From NCBI RefSeq assembly GCF_034087045.1, contig NZ_CP139247.1:310001-374000 (forward strand): a stretch of DNA of 64,000 bases. The letters run 5' to 3'. Of this stretch, positions 63,935 through 64,000 are shown one piece after another. A program made the position numbers and the translations under genes. Below the pieces are notes generated by a model, which was given only the letters and a program-made list of their open reading frames with translations, was not told the DNA's origin and searched no databases. Source of the DNA: Chitinophaga sancti. Lineage in GTDB: Bacteria; Bacteroidota; Bacteroidia; Chitinophagales; Chitinophagaceae. Each line of letters opens with the position of its first letter. Within the stretch, counting starts at the first letter, position 1.

Positions 63935-64000
63935 GAGCTTTTTTTTTACAAAGCTCCGTCGAAAATACCCACGCCAATAATGACAATCAAACCAATCATT

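Overview
The window reads as chromosomal DNA of a Bacteroidota bacterium, most likely a Chitinophaga-like member of the Chitinophagaceae. The signs are a GH18 chitinase with a type IX secretion (T9SS) C-terminal sorting domain, TonB-dependent and OMP beta-barrel proteins, an HYC_CC_PP-type protein beside a receptor, many promoters with the Bacteroidota -7 box TAnnTTTG, and almost no Shine-Dalgarno sequences. I see no rRNA, tRNA, CRISPR array or phage. There is one insertion sequence (IS110 family, about 3648-5226) and several gene remnants.

Layout. 1-3558: aldehyde dehydrogenase (cut by the left edge), a 22-23 bp tandem array, a Crp/Fnr regulator and a divergent NAD-dependent epimerase. 3648-5226: the IS110 element. 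5298-19486: beta-hydroxyacid dehydrogenase, DUF2809 protein, chitinase, a phosphoserine phosphatase/ACT fusion, HxlR plus hydrolase, a Cthe_2159-like lipoprotein, ArsR plus SRPBCC, a pectate-lyase-like protein, a LOG protein, and a GlxA-type regulator plus hydrolase. 19678-31738: an S24-like peptidase domain, two orphan proteins, three methyltransferase or Crp neighbourhoods, HxlR plus NmrA-like reductase, AraC regulators, an SDR, a GNAT protein and an ECF sigma factor. 32135-37263: esterase, CYTH and HAD genes, a PQQ-type sugar dehydrogenase, and SDR plus AraC. 37339-47537: WGR protein, a TonB receptor with two HMA domains, an HYC_CC_PP protein, a DUF4132 protein, MsrA, a broken hypothetical gene and a two-component system. 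47636-64000: an OMP beta-barrel protein divergent from that system, several regulator/enzyme pairs, and carbohydrate-active genes (GH29, a sialidase-like propeller, GH39).

How the genes work together. Much of the window is built from small modules in which a one-component regulator sits beside one or two redox, hydrolase or NTF2-like enzymes. Clear inverted repeats lie in several shared promoters (2512, 14134, 24431, 27134, 51910). Three 10-bp-spaced TTTAACC boxes lie between the histidine kinase/response regulator pair and the outer-membrane protein. The sugar-active enzymes fit a polysaccharide-degrading lifestyle, but they are scattered and there is no SusC/SusD pair.

Two features stand out. 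First, at least eleven intergenic tandem arrays (periods 11 to 100 bp) start or finish inside the last or first codons of the flanking genes. The clearest is a 100-bp unit, five copies, that contains the 3' ends of both convergent genes. Second, in about ten genes the -7 box TAnnTTTG, or a close match, is followed by exactly four bases and then ATG, which predicts leaderless transcripts.
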